Part shown: positions 54,831 to 64,000 of the stretch, one piece after another
Numbering within the stretch: position 1 is the stretch's first letter
Layout: the number at the start of each line of letters is the position of its first letter
Origin: Arenibacter sp. F26102
GTDB lineage: Bacteria; Bacteroidota; Bacteroidia; Flavobacteriales; Flavobacteriaceae
DNA: 64,000 bases
Direction: 5' to 3'
Assembly (NCBI RefSeq): GCF_023015865.1
Contig: NZ_JALKBC010000005.1
Coordinates: forward strand, 372,001 to 436,000
Notes under the pieces: model-generated
Databases searched by the model: none
What the model saw: only the letters and a program-made list of their open reading frames with translations
Told to the model about the DNA's origin: nothing
Program-made: the position numbers and the translations under genes

Positions 54831-56414
54831 CTAAATCTTCTGTTTGGTATGTTCTCCGTTCACAAGTCGCATGATTCCCAACGGATTATTATTTTTTAAG
54901 GCCTCTGGCAATAATTCCGAAGGCCAACTTTGGAAAGAGACGGGCCTTACCCATCGCTTAATGGCAGAGGTTCCAACCGAGGTAAATCTACTATCCGTTG
55001 TGGAAGGAAATGGGCCTCCGTGCATCATGGACGGACAAACTTCCACTCCAGTCGGCACTCCATTGAATATTATACGGCCTACTCTATTCACCAAAGCATT
55101 TACTACCGCTGTATAAGCCTTTATTTCAGTTTCTGTTCCTAAAATAGTACCTGTCAGTTGCCCTTCCAATTCATGGGTCACTTTTACCAATTCTTCTTTG
55201 TTCTTGCATTGGACTACAATTGAAAACGGTCCAAAAACCTCTCTATGTAAAATAGGGTTGGCTAAAAAATCCTCTGCAGATACGGTTAAAACCTTCTGTT
55301 GTGCAAAATTAGGGGCTACGTTGCCGTTATGCGAAGCTACTTCTATGGTCTTTGGTTGGGCAGACAATTCTTTTTTCCCTTTTTCGTAACCTTCATGGAT
55401 GTTGGGGTGCAACATACAAGTAGGATCCAATTTTTCTATTTCTGTACCCAAGGTGGCTACAAAACTATCCAGGGCCGGTCCTTTTATGCCTAGAATAAGT
55501 CCGGGGTTGGTGCAAAATTGTCCTGCTCCCAACATAATGGAACCCGCGTATTGGGTTGCCCAATCGGACCCTTTTTGTTCCAGGGCAGATGGTAGTACTA
55601 TAACTGGATTAATACTGCCCATCTCGGCAAAAACCGGAATCGGCTCTTTTCTTTGGGTAGCCAATCTATAAAGTGCCATTCCCCCGTTTGTACTACCTGT
55701 GAAACCTATTCCTTTTACTTTTGGATGTACGGTCAATAGCTGCCCTACCTCTAAATCACTACTATTTAGATTGGAGAATACGCCATCGGGCATACCTGTC
55801 TTTTTAGCTGCTTTTGCTATAGCTGTGGCTACCAATTCTCCAGTGCCCGCATGCATTGGATGACTTTTTACAATTACGGGACATCCTGCAGCAAGAGCAC
55901 TTGCTGTATCTCCTCCGGCGGTAGAAAACGCTAATGGGAAATTGCTGGCGCCAAATACAACAATGGGACCAATGGGAAGTAACATTTTTCTTATGTCTAC
56001 TTTGGGCAATGGCTCCCTATCCGGCTGGGCGGTATCTATGGTGGCCTCTACCCATGAGCCCTCCTCCAACAAGGTAGCAAAGGCGCGAAGTTGCCCCATG
56101 GTTCTACCGCGTTCTCCTTTGGCCCTGCCTTCCGGTAAACCTGATTCCTGTACATAAGCGGAAATCAGTTCATCACCCAAGGATTCAATTTCACTGGCAA
56201 TGGCCTTTAGAAATTCTGCCTTTTTTTTGTCTGAAAAAGTGCGATATGTTTCAAACGCCACCGAGGCTTTTTCTACAGCGGCATTTACCTCTTCCTTAGA
56301 GGCTTCATAGAAAATCCATTCCGTTGGTTTATTTAATTTTGGATTGAAGGTAGAATAAGTTCTGCTGTTCTTGGCCGATGTTTCTATTCCAATATAGTTT
56401 TTCCCTGTAATCAT
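54831..56414 (-). CDS. Alpha-ketoglutaric semialdehyde dehydrogenase
   Basis: 527-residue NAD(P)-dependent aldehyde dehydrogenase. The catalytic Cys is in GAGQFCTNPGL and the general-base Glu in VFAEMGSINPV. Residues GFTGSTNGGMALY correspond to the cofactor-binding loop. The size (over 500 residues) and operon context fit the 2,5-dioxovalerate (alpha-ketoglutaric semialdehyde) dehydrogenase, which gives 2-oxoglutarate, the last step of hydroxyproline degradation. The gene lies 93 bases after the interrupted deaminase gene. Confidence 0.9.
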   Translation of the reverse strand: MITGKNYIGIETSAKNSRTYSTFNPKLNKPTEWIFYEASKEEVNAAVEKASVAFETYRTFSDKKKAEFLKAIASEIESLGDELISAYVQESGLPEGRAKGERGRTMGQLRAFATLLEEGSWVEATIDTAQPDREPLPKVDIRKMLLPIGPIVVFGASNFPLAFSTAGGDTASALAAGCPVIVKSHPMHAGTGELVATAIAKAAKKTGMPDGVFSNLNSSDLEVGQLLTVHPKVKGIGFTGSTNGGMALYRLATQRKEPIPVFAEMGSINPVIVLPSALEQKGSDWATQYAGSIMLGAGQFCTNPGLILGIKGPALDSFVATLGTEIEKLDPTCMLHPNIHEGYEKGKKELSAQPKTIEVASHNGNVAPNFAQQKVLTVSAEDFLANPILHREVFGPFSIVVQCKNKEELVKVTHELEGQLTGTILGTETEIKAYTAVVNALVNRVGRIIFNGVPTGVEVCPSMMHGGPFPSTTDSRFTSVGTSAIKRWVRPVSFQSWPSELLPEALKNNNPLGIMRLVNGEHTKQKI

Positions 56415-56507
56415 TGTAAATTGATATTATAATTATGCGCTCCTAATGAGCTCGTTTTTTCACCACTAAAGTAACACTTTAGCTGGTTTTTTCCAGTTAC
56501 ATTCTGC

Positions 56508-57428
56508 TTAAACCAATTCTGCCTTATAATTCGGAAGGGTTGGTCTTGTCCTCATTCCTTCTTTAATATTTTTTAAGACCCTTTTTCTTTCCTCTCCTTG
56601 GAGCGGTAGTCTGGGAGCCCGTACTTCTTCTGTTCCAATCCCGGTAGCAACTTCGGCCAACTTTATGTTTTGTATCAACAGAGGGTTTATGTCCAATTCC
56701 AATAAGGGTAAAAACCATCTGTAAATGGCCAGGGCTTCCTTGATTTTCTCGGCTTTAGCCAAGTTGTGGATGGCCACTGTTTCTGCTGGGAACGCACATA
56801 CCAAACCAGCTACCCAGCCGTCTGCTCCCATTAGGATACTCTCCAATCCTAAGGTGTCAACACCTGTCAAAACCTTTAAACGATTGCCAAATCGATTTTT
56901 AATTCTTGTAATATTTGAGATATCGCGGGTAGATTCCTTGACCGCCTGAATGTTGTCCATCGTTAATAATTCTTCGAACATATCCAAGGTTACTTCTATC
57001 CCGTAATCTATTGGGTTATTATAGACCATGATGGGCAAATCAGTGCTTTTGGCAACTTCCTTAAAGTAGGTAACGGTTTCAAAATCATTGGCCTTATAAC
57101 GCATCGGAGGAAGCATCATTAAGCCACTGGCTCCGTATTGTTTCCCTTTAGAGGCAGCCTCAATGGCACCTTTGGTGGTTTGCACGGCAATATTGATGAT
57201 TACCGGAATATTTCCATCAACGATGTCTACGGTCTACTGAGTTAGTGTTTTCTTTTCGTCGTCGGTCAGTGTGCTAGCTTCACCAAGGGTACCACCCAAA
57301 GTAATGGCGTTGACTCCCGCCCCCATTTGTGCCTGTATGTTTAGCTCGCACATTTTTAAATCCAATTTATCATCTTTTGTGAATTTGGTGGCCACTGCTG
57401 GCATTACGCCTTCCCATTTTATTAGCAT
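56508..57428 (-). pseudogene. DapA-family deaminase of hydroxyproline catabolism, interrupted by an amber stop
   Basis: Two open pieces in the same frame, 57428-57234 and about 57233-56508, are separated by a single TAG at 57236-57234 and together give a 306-residue protein. This is the normal length of the DapA family. The N-terminal piece carries LGGTLGEAST (the pyruvate-loop GxxGE); the C-terminal piece carries MVYNNPIDYG and QAVKEST, where the Lys forms the Schiff base. The context predicts 1-pyrroline-4-hydroxy-2-carboxylate deaminase. A GTG inside the second piece could restart translation, but the product would lack the first 81 residues. No other lesion is seen. A sequencing error, a fresh mutation or readthrough are all possible. 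A -7-like TAAATTTG lies at 57460-57453, 24 bases before the ATG. Confidence 0.85.
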
Positions 57429-57697
57429 AGCTATAATTGTTATTATGAATTACAAATTTAGTAAAAGCACACTCCTTGGAATAGAGGTATATTAGCCAAA
57501 CTTGAGAGGATATTAACTATTCCAAGGTGTCCCACCATAAAAAAAATACCAACATAACATCTACTATGGGTTAGAATTAAAACTTGAGAAATTCTTAGTT
57601 GACAGACATTATAGTGTAATGTTAAATTATTTATGCTGGTTAAATCGGAAGATCGGAAGACATGTAGCACAGTTTTCAATTTTATAAAAATAGTAAG

Positions 57698-57736
57698 ATT
57701 GTTTCTTCAGGATTTCCCTATTTTTGAAAAATCCTG
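57698..57736 (+). promoter_or_regulatory. Candidate promoter with inverted repeat for the M28 peptidase gene
   Basis: ATTG (57698-57701) and TATTTTTG (57719-57726) fit a Bacteroidota promoter with 17-base spacing. The -7 box lies inside an inverted repeat CAGGATTT (57708-57715) / AAATCCTG (57729-57736), which could be an operator. The chosen ATG is at 57757. Confidence 0.35.
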
Positions 57737-57756
57737 AAATAATTAAACATTACTCA

Positions 57757-59319
57757 ATGAAAAAAATATTGTTTGTTGCGCTAGGGCTTTCGTTGGCCTG
57801 CAACTCATCGCAAAAAACGATTTCCCAACAGACGGAACCGATAAAAACCCTAGTGGATCCACAGGTTTATGCAGAATCCATTACTGAGGCTGAATTAAAA
57901 GAGCATCTTTATACCTACGCCTCCGATGAATTTGAAGGTAGGGATACCGGACAGCCCGGACAAAAGAAAGCGGTAGAGTATTTAAAAGCAGAATACGTGC
58001 AACTCGGGATTCCTGCAGCACAATCCGATGGGAATTACTTTCAAAATGTTCCATTGGTAATTAATCATTTGCCAAAAGGAAGTGTTTCAATTCATGGAAA
58101 GAAATATGAGAATGGTGATGGATTGCTGACCTTTTCGGCTGCCACTGGAAGCTATGATGATATTATATATGTGAATTATGGTGTTGAAGAAGAAAACTAT
58201 TCGGATTATGCCGGTTTGGATGTAAAGGGTAAAATTGTATTGATGAAAGCAGGCGAACCTGTAAATGCAGATGGCACCTATAAACTATCGGGTAGCAATG
58301 AAAAGTCTGTTTGGAGCAATATGTCCGAATCTCTTGGAAAAAGAATGGAATTGGCATCTAGCAAAGGAGCTATCGGAGTTATGTATTTTGACGAAGGCAA
58401 CTATGGTCGATTCAAAAATAGGTTCAATTTTATGCAAGGCAACGATGGTGGCAGTATGGTGCTTAAAGACGAAATGGAATCTGATTTTTTCAGCTTTTTT
58501 ATTGATGCCACGGTAGCCAATGCCATTCTTCCAAATATACTATCGGAAAATACATCGAAAATCGTTGCCACTAAATTGGTCTTGAATATTGAAAGTGATA
58601 GCAAAGAGGTGGATTCGGAGAATGTAGTAGCGGTAATAAAAGGTTCGGAAAAGCCAAATGAATATGTTATAATTTCAGCGCATCTTGATCATGTAGGAGT
58701 AAATAGTGCAGGTGAAATTTTTAACGGGGCGGATGATGATGGTTCTGGAACAGTTGGACTCTTGGAGATTGCTGAAGCCTTTAAGAAAGCTGCGAATGAT
58801 GGCCATGGTCCCAAAAGATCAGTCGTCTTTCTACATGTTACCGGAGAGGAAAAAGGCCTTTTAGGTTCTAAATACTATGCCGATCATGATCCCATTTTTC
58901 CACTGTCCGAAACCGTGGCCGATTTAAATATCGATATGATAGGCAGAATAGATCCTAATCGCAAAGGGGACAGGAATTATATTTATTTAATTGGCTCTGA
59001 CAAATTGAGCACCGAACTTCATGAGTTATCGGAAGCGGTGAACAGGAAATATATGAATATTGAATTGGATTATACCTTTAATGATGAAAATGACCCCAAC
59101 CGTTTCTATTACAGAAGTGATCACTACAATTTTGCCAAAAATAATATACCTATAATTTTTTATTTTAATGGAACACATGCCGATTATCACCAGCCTGGTG
59201 ATACGCCGGACAAAATAAATTATGACCTATTGCAAAATAGAACAAGGTTGGTGTTCCTAACGGCTTGGGAAATAGCTAACAGGGATGCGCGTCTAAAGGT
59301 AGATAAGGCTGTTAATTAG
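57757..59319 (+). CDS. M28 family metallopeptidase, lipoprotein
   Basis: About 520 residues from the ATG at 57757 (MKKILFVALGLSLACNSS), which begins a lipoprotein signal peptide with lipobox LSLAC. The earlier ATG-like start at 57724 was rejected because it lies on the -7 box. A PA-like insert precedes the catalytic domain. Zinc ligands are in SAHLDHVG (His), GADDDGSG (Asp), TGEEKGLLG (Glu) and NIDMIGR (Asp), with a closing THADYHQPGDTPD (His). It should be an aminopeptidase on the periplasmic or outer face of the membrane. It is followed by a strong terminator. Confidence 0.93.
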   Translation: MKKILFVALGLSLACNSSQKTISQQTEPIKTLVDPQVYAESITEAELKEHLYTYASDEFEGRDTGQPGQKKAVEYLKAEYVQLGIPAAQSDGNYFQNVPLVINHLPKGSVSIHGKKYENGDGLLTFSAATGSYDDIIYVNYGVEEENYSDYAGLDVKGKIVLMKAGEPVNADGTYKLSGSNEKSVWSNMSESLGKRMELASSKGAIGVMYFDEGNYGRFKNRFNFMQGNDGGSMVLKDEMESDFFSFFIDATVANAILPNILSENTSKIVATKLVLNIESDSKEVDSENVVAVIKGSEKPNEYVIISAHLDHVGVNSAGEIFNGADDDGSGTVGLLEIAEAFKKAANDGHGPKRSVVFLHVTGEEKGLLGSKYYADHDPIFPLSETVADLNIDMIGRIDPNRKGDRNYIYLIGSDKLSTELHELSEAVNRKYMNIELDYTFNDENDPNRFYYRSDHYNFAKNNIPIIFYFNGTHADYHQPGDTPDKINYDLLQNRTRLVFLTAWEIANRDARLKVDKAVN

Positions 59320-59641
59320 AATAGAATACATTAGAATGTAAAAAGGTGGTTGAAATTAATTCAACCACCTTTTTTTTGTGCTATTTAAATAAGTTTTTAA
59401 TAGCAAGGAAAGCCTGTATTTAATAATTGATCGGTCGTAATAACCGCTTATAACCTACAAGTGGAATATTAAGGGTTATATTCCAAACAATCGTCAACTT
59501 TTATGTTGAACATCGTAATTATTCCTATAATAATTTCAATGATTTATAAGATAGTCTTAATTTTGCGTGCTAGTGAAAAAGTAGGCAATGGGCCTTTTAG
59601 TAAAAAAAGAAATCTAAGATCATAAATCATAACCCTATAAA
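59320..59641. other. Intergenic region upstream of the leucine operon
   Basis: 322 bases containing the M28 terminator (59341-59380), a perfect inverted repeat TGGAATAT (59462-59469) / ATATTCCA (59478-59485) with an 8-base spacer, and a -7-like TAATTTTG at 59558-59565, about 77 bases before the leuC ATG. I see no tRNA or riboswitch-like conserved core and no strong hairpin directly before leuC. Confidence 0.5.
59341..59380 (+). terminator. Terminator of the M28 peptidase gene
   Basis: AAAAGGTGGTTGAA (59341-59354), loop ATTAA, TTCAACCACCTTTT (59360-59373) form a perfect 14-base-pair stem that continues into a T run, 21 bases after the stop. Confidence 0.92.
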
Positions 59642-61048
59642 ATGAAAAAAACGTTATTTGATAAAGTGTGGGATTCCCACGTTGTTCATAAAATCGAAAA
59701 TGGGCCGGATGTATTGTTCATTGACCGTCACATGGTTCATGAGGTTACCAGTCCGGTAGCATTTCTAGGTATAAAAAGTAGGGGTATTCCAGTAATGTAT
59801 CCAGAGCGTACTTTTGCCACGGCAGACCACAATACACCTACAATTAACCAGCATTTACCGGTTAAGGATCCACTTTCGGCCAATCAGTTGAAAGCATTAG
59901 AAGAGAATTCCAAGGCTCATGGCATATCCTATTGGGGACTTGGGCATGAAAAAAATGGTATTGTTCACGTTGTAGGTCCTGAATACGGAATTACACAACC
60001 AGGAGCAACCATAGTATGTGGTGATTCGCATACCTCTACCCATGGAGCATTTGGAGCCATAGCATTTGGTATCGGTACTTCCGAGGTAGAGATGGTTTTG
60101 GCTACACAGTGTATTATGCAGCAGAAAGCCAAATCTATGCGTATCAATGTAAATGGAAAACTTGGTAGAGGTGTAACTTCAAAGGATGTAGCCTTATATG
60201 TAATTTCCAAACTGTCCACCTCTGGTGCTACAGGATACTTTGTGGAATATGCAGGGGATGTGTTCAGGAATATGACTATGGAAGGTAGGATGACCGTTTG
60301 TAATCTAAGCATTGAGATGGGTGCTCGTGGAGGTATGATCGCTCCTGATGAAAAGACTTTTGAGTATATTAAAGGACGCGAATTTACTCCGGTTGGTGCA
60401 GCTTGGGATACGGCCATGGAATACTGGGAAACACTTAAAACGGATGAGGGAGCAACTTTTGATAAGGAAATAACTTTTGATGCCGCAGATATAGAACCTA
60501 TGATCACTTATGGGACCAATCCAGGGATGGGTATCGGAATTTCCAATGGCATTCCAATGGCAGAAGCTGTAGAAGGTGGTGTTTCAACCTACAAGAAGTC
60601 CCTTCAATATATGGCGTACAACGAGGGTGATAATATGATTGGCAAACCAATCGATTTTGTGTTCTTGGGAAGTTGTACCAATGGACGAATTGAAGACTTC
60701 AGAGCCTTTGCATCTATTGTAAAAGGTAGAAAAAAAGCAGATAATGTAACCGCTTGGTTGGTGCCCGGGTCACATAAGGTGGAATCGGCAATCAAAGAAG
60801 AGGGAATTTTGGACATTTTGCACGAGGCAGGTTTTGAATTGCGCGAACCTGGCTGTTCTGCATGTTTGGCCATGAACGATGATAAGGTGCCTGCTGGGAA
60901 ATATGCAGTTAGTACCTCGAACCGTAACTTTGAAGGAAGACAAGGTCCTGGGTCAAGAACACTATTGGCAAGTCCACTTGTTGCTGCGGCAGCTGCAGTT
61001 ACAGGAAAGGTGACGGATCCAAGAGAGTTGATGCAGGAATTGGTTTAA
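59642..61048 (+). CDS. leuC: 3-Isopropylmalate dehydratase, large subunit
   Basis: 468-residue aconitase-superfamily subunit that carries the [4Fe-4S] cluster. Cluster cysteines are in [13 protein letters not shown] and GCSACLAMN (two Cys), and the active-site segment [13 protein letters not shown] is present. The substrate segment [11 protein letters not shown] near the C-terminus is conserved. It heads the leucine operon in the window; the matching small subunit gene leuD follows after 178 bases. The unusually long gap between leuC and leuD contains no frame and could hold a processing site. Confidence 0.97.
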   Translation: MKKTLFDKVWDSHVVHKIENGPDVLFIDRHMVHEVTSPVAFLGIKSRGIPVMYPERTFATADHNTPTINQHLPVKDPLSANQLKALEENSKAHGISYWGLGHEKNGIVHVVGPEYGITQPGATIVCGDSHTSTHGAFGAIAFGIGTSEVEMVLATQCIMQQKAKSMRINVNGKLGRGVTSKDVALYVISKLSTSGATGYFVEYAGDVFRNMTMEGRMTVCNLSIEMGARGGMIAPDEKTFEYIKGREFTPVGAAWDTAMEYWETLKTDEGATFDKEITFDAADIEPMITYGTNPGMGIGISNGIPMAEAVEGGVSTYKKSLQYMAYNEGDNMIGKPIDFVFLGSCTNGRIEDFRAFASIVKGRKKADNVTAWLVPGSHKVESAIKEEGILDILHEAGFELREPGCSACLAMNDDKVPAGKYAVSTSNRNFEGRQGPGSRTLLASPLVAAAAAVTGKVTDPRELMQELV

Positions 61049-61226
61049 AGCGTAAAGTACTTTTTGCACTTTTCTTATCCGTTAAGCAGAGTTTATAGGA
61101 CTTTTAAAGATGCTCCTAAGAGATTTAAGCTGTACGAGGTTAAGAAAGTCCGAATGAATCTAGAAATATAAAATAAAGTTTAATTTTCGTTTTGCGCTAA
61201 GCGCTAAGCACATAAGTTTAAATAAC

Positions 61227-61823
61227 ATGGCATACGATAAATTTAATATACTTAAATCAACAGCCGTTCCACTTCCAATAGAAAATGTGGATACCGATCA
61301 AATTATTCCAGCTCGATTCCTTAAGGCTACGGAGCGTAAAGGTTTTGGGGATAATTTGTTCCGGGATTGGCGTTATAACCCAGATAACAGTCCAAAGAAG
61401 GATTTCGTTTTAAACGACCCTACCTATAGTGGTCAGATCTTGGTGGGTGCTAAGAACTTTGGGTCAGGTTCTTCCAGGGAACACGCTGCTTGGGCAGTCT
61501 ATGACTATGGATTTAGGTGTGTGGTATCCAGTTTTTTTGCAGATATCTTTAAAAACAACTGTTTAAATATAGGAGTATTGCCGGTGCAGGTGAGCGCCCC
61601 ATTTTTGGAAAAAATATACGCTTCTATCGAAGCAGACCCAAAAACTGAATTAGTGGTCAACTTGCCGGAACAGACGATTACCTTGTCGTCTACAGGTGAG
61701 TCGGAAAGTTTTGACATTAACCATTATAAGAAAGATAATATGCTTAATGGCTTTGATGACATTGATTATCTATTGAACATAAAAGAAAACATTAGGGAAT
61801 TTGCCAAAGATACCCCTTTGTAA
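61227..61823 (+). CDS. leuD: 3-Isopropylmalate dehydratase, small subunit
   Basis: 198-residue small subunit that provides substrate-recognition residues. The swivelling-domain motif GSGSSREHAAWA is present, with VDTDQIIPARFL near the N-terminus. Length is normal for LeuD. It follows leuC with a 178-base gap containing a tandem GCGCTAA duplication at about 61192-61207, and precedes leuA by 129 bases. Confidence 0.97.
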   Translation: MAYDKFNILKSTAVPLPIENVDTDQIIPARFLKATERKGFGDNLFRDWRYNPDNSPKKDFVLNDPTYSGQILVGAKNFGSGSSREHAAWAVYDYGFRCVVSSFFADIFKNNCLNIGVLPVQVSAPFLEKIYASIEADPKTELVVNLPEQTITLSSTGESESFDINHYKKDNMLNGFDDIDYLLNIKENIREFAKDTPL

Positions 61824-61952
61824 AACATCGGGTTACCGTTAAACTCGCGAAGTGTTTCATGGAGCGCACCCTTCTTCCTGATATGCCACGGTGCGAATTC
61901 ATTACTTATTAGGTTATTGGACAATAGAGATACTGTTACTAGTTCAGCATAA

Positions 61953-63470
61953 ATGAAAAGAAGAAAAATTGAAATAATGGACACCACCCTGAGGGATGGA
62001 GAACAAACCTCTGGGGTGTCCTTTTCAGCATCCGAAAAGCTTACTTTGGCGAAGTTATTGTTGGATGAGTTGAACGTTGATAGAATTGAAATAGCTTCTG
62101 CCCGAGTATCGGAGGGAGAACTTTCCGCTGTACAACAGATTACTGAATGGGCCAATGTAAAAGGGTGCATAGACCGTGTTGAGGTATTAACCTTTGTAGA
62201 TGGTGGTGTTTCTCTTGATTGGATGAAAAAATCCGGTGCCAAGGTCCAGAATCTTTTGACGAAAGGTTCTATGAACCATTTAATGCATCAACTTAAAAAA
62301 ACTCCCGAACAACATTTTAAGGAAATAGAAAATACCATAGCATCGGCAGCCAAGGAGGGAATTGTGACCAATGTGTACCTGGAAGACTGGAGCAATGGTA
62401 TGCGGAATTCCAAGGAATACGTATTTCAATTTTTGGATTTTTTATCTTCACAACCCATTAAAAGAGTGTTGTTGCCGGATACTCTGGGAATATTGACATA
62501 TAACGAAACTTATAGTTATATATCGGAAATAGTAGAACGTTACCCCAAGATGCATTTTGATTTCCATGGTCATAATGATTATGACCTAAGTGTTTCCAAT
62601 GTTATGGAAGCTATAAAAGCAGGTTGTCATGGACTTCATTTAACCGTTAACGGTATGGGCGAAAGAGCAGGTAATGCTCCAATGGCCAGTGCCATAGCGG
62701 TAATAAATGATTTTATGCCCGAAATAGAGGTGGCCGTAAATGAATCTTCCCTGTATAAGGTTAGTAAGTTGGTGTCGGCATTCACTGGTTTTGGAATACC
62801 GGCGAATAAGCCTATAGTGGGAGATAATGTTTTTACTCAAACTGCTGGAATTCATGCGGATGGGGACAGTAAAAAGAACCTATACTTTAACGATTTAATG
62901 CCGGAACGTTTTGGCAGAAAGCGTAAATATGCCTTAGGTAAAACATCAGGAAAAGCCAATATTCAAAAGAATTTACAGGAACTTGGATTAACGCTTAACG
63001 ATGATGAATTAAGAAAGGTCACTGCCCGTATAATTGAATTGGGAGATAAAAAGGAAAAGGTTACCAAGGAAGACTTGCCTTATATTATTTCCGATGTTTT
63101 GGATAGTGATACTTACCAACAAAAAGTTTTTGTAAAATCATATGTGCTTACCCATTCCAAGGGATTAAAACCATCCACTACCCTGGCCCTGGAAATTAAT
63201 GGCGAACTCATAGAGGAACACGCCCAGGGTGATGGGCAATATGATGCCTTTATGAATGCATTGAGAAAAGTATATAAATCCAAAAAAATGGAGTTGCCTA
63301 TTTTGATAGATTACGCAGTGCGTATTCCACCTGGTAGTAATTCCGACGCCCTGTGTGAAACTATTATTACATGGAAAAGCGGTGATAAGGAATTTATTTC
63401 TAGGGGGTTGGACTCCGATCAAACCGTCTCGGCCATTAAGGCAACCGAGAAAATGTTGAATATTATCTAA
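61953..63470 (+). CDS. leuA: 2-Isopropylmalate synthase family enzyme
   Basis: 505-residue DRE-TIM metallolyase. The metal- and substrate-binding motif is DTTLRDGEQT (residues 10-19) and the metal-binding HxH is in FDFHGHNDYDLS. The C-terminal LeuA dimer/regulatory domain (about 395-500) is present, which binds leucine for feedback inhibition. Sequence divergence is such that a citramalate synthase cannot be excluded, but its place between leuD and leuB supports the leucine pathway role. The gene is 61 bases before leuB. Confidence 0.88.
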   Translation: MKRRKIEIMDTTLRDGEQTSGVSFSASEKLTLAKLLLDELNVDRIEIASARVSEGELSAVQQITEWANVKGCIDRVEVLTFVDGGVSLDWMKKSGAKVQNLLTKGSMNHLMHQLKKTPEQHFKEIENTIASAAKEGIVTNVYLEDWSNGMRNSKEYVFQFLDFLSSQPIKRVLLPDTLGILTYNETYSYISEIVERYPKMHFDFHGHNDYDLSVSNVMEAIKAGCHGLHLTVNGMGERAGNAPMASAIAVINDFMPEIEVAVNESSLYKVSKLVSAFTGFGIPANKPIVGDNVFTQTAGIHADGDSKKNLYFNDLMPERFGRKRKYALGKTSGKANIQKNLQELGLTLNDDELRKVTARIIELGDKKEKVTKEDLPYIISDVLDSDTYQQKVFVKSYVLTHSKGLKPSTTLALEINGELIEEHAQGDGQYDAFMNALRKVYKSKKMELPILIDYAVRIPPGSNSDALCETIITWKSGDKEFISRGLDSDQTVSAIKATEKMLNII

Positions 63471-63531
63471 TAAAAACACAAACAATTTTAACCATGCCAG
63501 TCGAAAAGCGTTTGGCAAAAAGCAAAAATAA

Positions 63532-64000
63532 ATGAAATTAAAAATTGCCCTTTTAGCAGGAGATGGAATAGGACCTGAAGTAATTGATCAGGCGGTAAAA
63601 GTATCCAATGCAATAGCCAAGAAATACAATCACGAGATTAATTGGACCCCGGCGCTAACCGGAGCAGCGGCCATTGATGCGGTAGGTGAACCTTACCCTG
63701 ATGAGACCCATGCCATTTGTGAAGCCGCAGATGCCGTTTTATTTGGTGCTATAGGACATCCTAGGTTTGACAATGACCCTTCCGCCCAAGTACGTCCGGA
63801 ACAAGGATTGTTAAAAATGCGTCAAAAATTAGGTTTATTCGCCAATGTTAGGCCAACTTTTACTTTTCCGTCACTAATAGATAAGTCTCCCCTGAAGCGT
63901 GAGCGAATTGAAGGGACAGATTTAATCATTCTAAGGGAATTAACGGGCGGAGTATATTTTGGGGAACGTGGACGAAAGGATAATGGGAATACCGCCTTTG
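63532..64000 (+). CDS. leuB: 3-Isopropylmalate dehydrogenase (partial, cut by window end)
   Basis: The frame starts with ATG at 63532 ([17 protein letters not shown]) and is open to the end of the window, giving 156 codons of an enzyme normally about 350 residues long. The NAD-dependent beta-decarboxylating dehydrogenase motifs [11 protein letters not shown] and [15 protein letters not shown] are present, as is [12 protein letters not shown] with the substrate-binding Arg and Tyr. It follows leuA and completes the leuCDAB order. The C-terminal half lies outside. Confidence 0.95.
   Translation, partial: MKLKIALLAGDGIGPEVIDQAVKVSNAIAKKYNHEINWTPALTGAAAIDAVGEPYPDETHAICEAADAVLFGAIGHPRFDNDPSAQVRPEQGLLKMRQKLGLFANVRPTFTFPSLIDKSPLKRERIEGTDLIILRELTGGVYFGERGRKDNGNTAF

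Noticed and set aside
57234-57236. Pyrrolysine or programmed readthrough at the TAG in the deaminase gene
   Set aside because: No pyrrolysine machinery or special downstream structure is visible; a simple nonsense mutation or read error is more likely.
59588-59617. Mini-frame MGLLVKKEI upstream of leuC as a leucine leader peptide
   Set aside because: It has Leu-Leu-Val codons, but no terminator hairpin lies between it and leuC, and two Leu codons are not enough evidence.
59965-60507. 180-codon open frame on the minus strand
   Set aside because: Antisense to leuC, whose cluster cysteines and length are complete.
1-64000. tRNA, rRNA, CRISPR, insertion sequence or prophage signals
   Set aside because: No T-loop-like GTTCGAATC sequences, regularly spaced repeats, transposase or phage genes were found by eye on either strand.

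Overview
The window is a 64 kb piece of a bacterial chromosome of low G+C content, almost certainly from a marine-type member of the Flavobacteriaceae (phylum Bacteroidota). The evidence is the set of lineage-typical genes: an LpxC-FabZ fusion, bifunctional HisB and HisIE, a PorX-type response regulator with a PglZ domain, a CusA-TolC fusion pump, a LytTR regulator, lipoproteins with Bacteroidota lipoboxes, and TAnnTTTG-like -7 promoter boxes. No rRNA, tRNA, CRISPR array, transposase or prophage gene was seen, so this looks like ordinary chromosome with small accessory or decaying patches.

Layout. 0-2.3 kb: end of a serine acetyltransferase gene overlapping cysM (cysteine synthesis), then corA. 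2.4-8.4 kb: a divergent TruA paralogue, a decayed small membrane-protein gene, a MoxR/ChlI-type ATPase with a VWA partner, a DUF1853 protein and a small exported protein. 8.5-9.9 kb: a Tat-exported GH109-like oxidoreductase. 10-18 kb: a complete minus-strand histidine operon (hisG, a GNAT gene, hisD, hisC, hisB, hisH, hisA, hisF, hisIE) preceded by a leader peptide with four consecutive His codons and a terminator hairpin, which is a classical attenuator. 18.1-29 kb: a minus-strand block with prohibitin-like protein, VWA membrane protein, fabG, and the lipid A/central gene string HD protein - lpxD - lpxC/fabZ - lpxA - efp - second lpxD - sucD. 29-36.6 kb: porX, tsaE, a tiny repeat-containing lipoprotein with striking upstream palindromes, a membrane protein, alanine dehydrogenase, proline dehydrogenase, aroB and small conserved unknowns. 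36.6-41 kb: DinB protein, Lrp/AsnC regulator, M14 carboxypeptidase, XRE regulator, lipoprotein and TerC. 41-46.2 kb: the most accessory-looking part, with an exported unknown, a shattered PAP2 phosphatase pseudogene, a run of DUF1801/VOC/SRPBCC small proteins, a 527 bp gene-free stretch and an orphan LytTR response regulator. 46.3-52.3 kb: a heavy-metal efflux operon. 52.6-57.4 kb: a four-gene trans-4-hydroxy-L-proline catabolic operon whose deaminase gene carries an in-frame amber stop. 57.7-59.3 kb: M28 peptidase lipoprotein. 59.6-64 kb: leucine operon leuC-leuD-leuA-leuB, cut by the window end.

The genes are mainly biosynthetic (Cys, His, Leu, shikimate, lipid A, fatty acid) and amino-acid catabolic (Ala, Pro, hydroxyproline). 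The three clearest points for follow-up are the histidine attenuator, the single-lesion hydroxyproline operon, and the structured DNA upstream of the 62-residue lipoprotein. I found no convincing novel multi-gene defence or mobile system.
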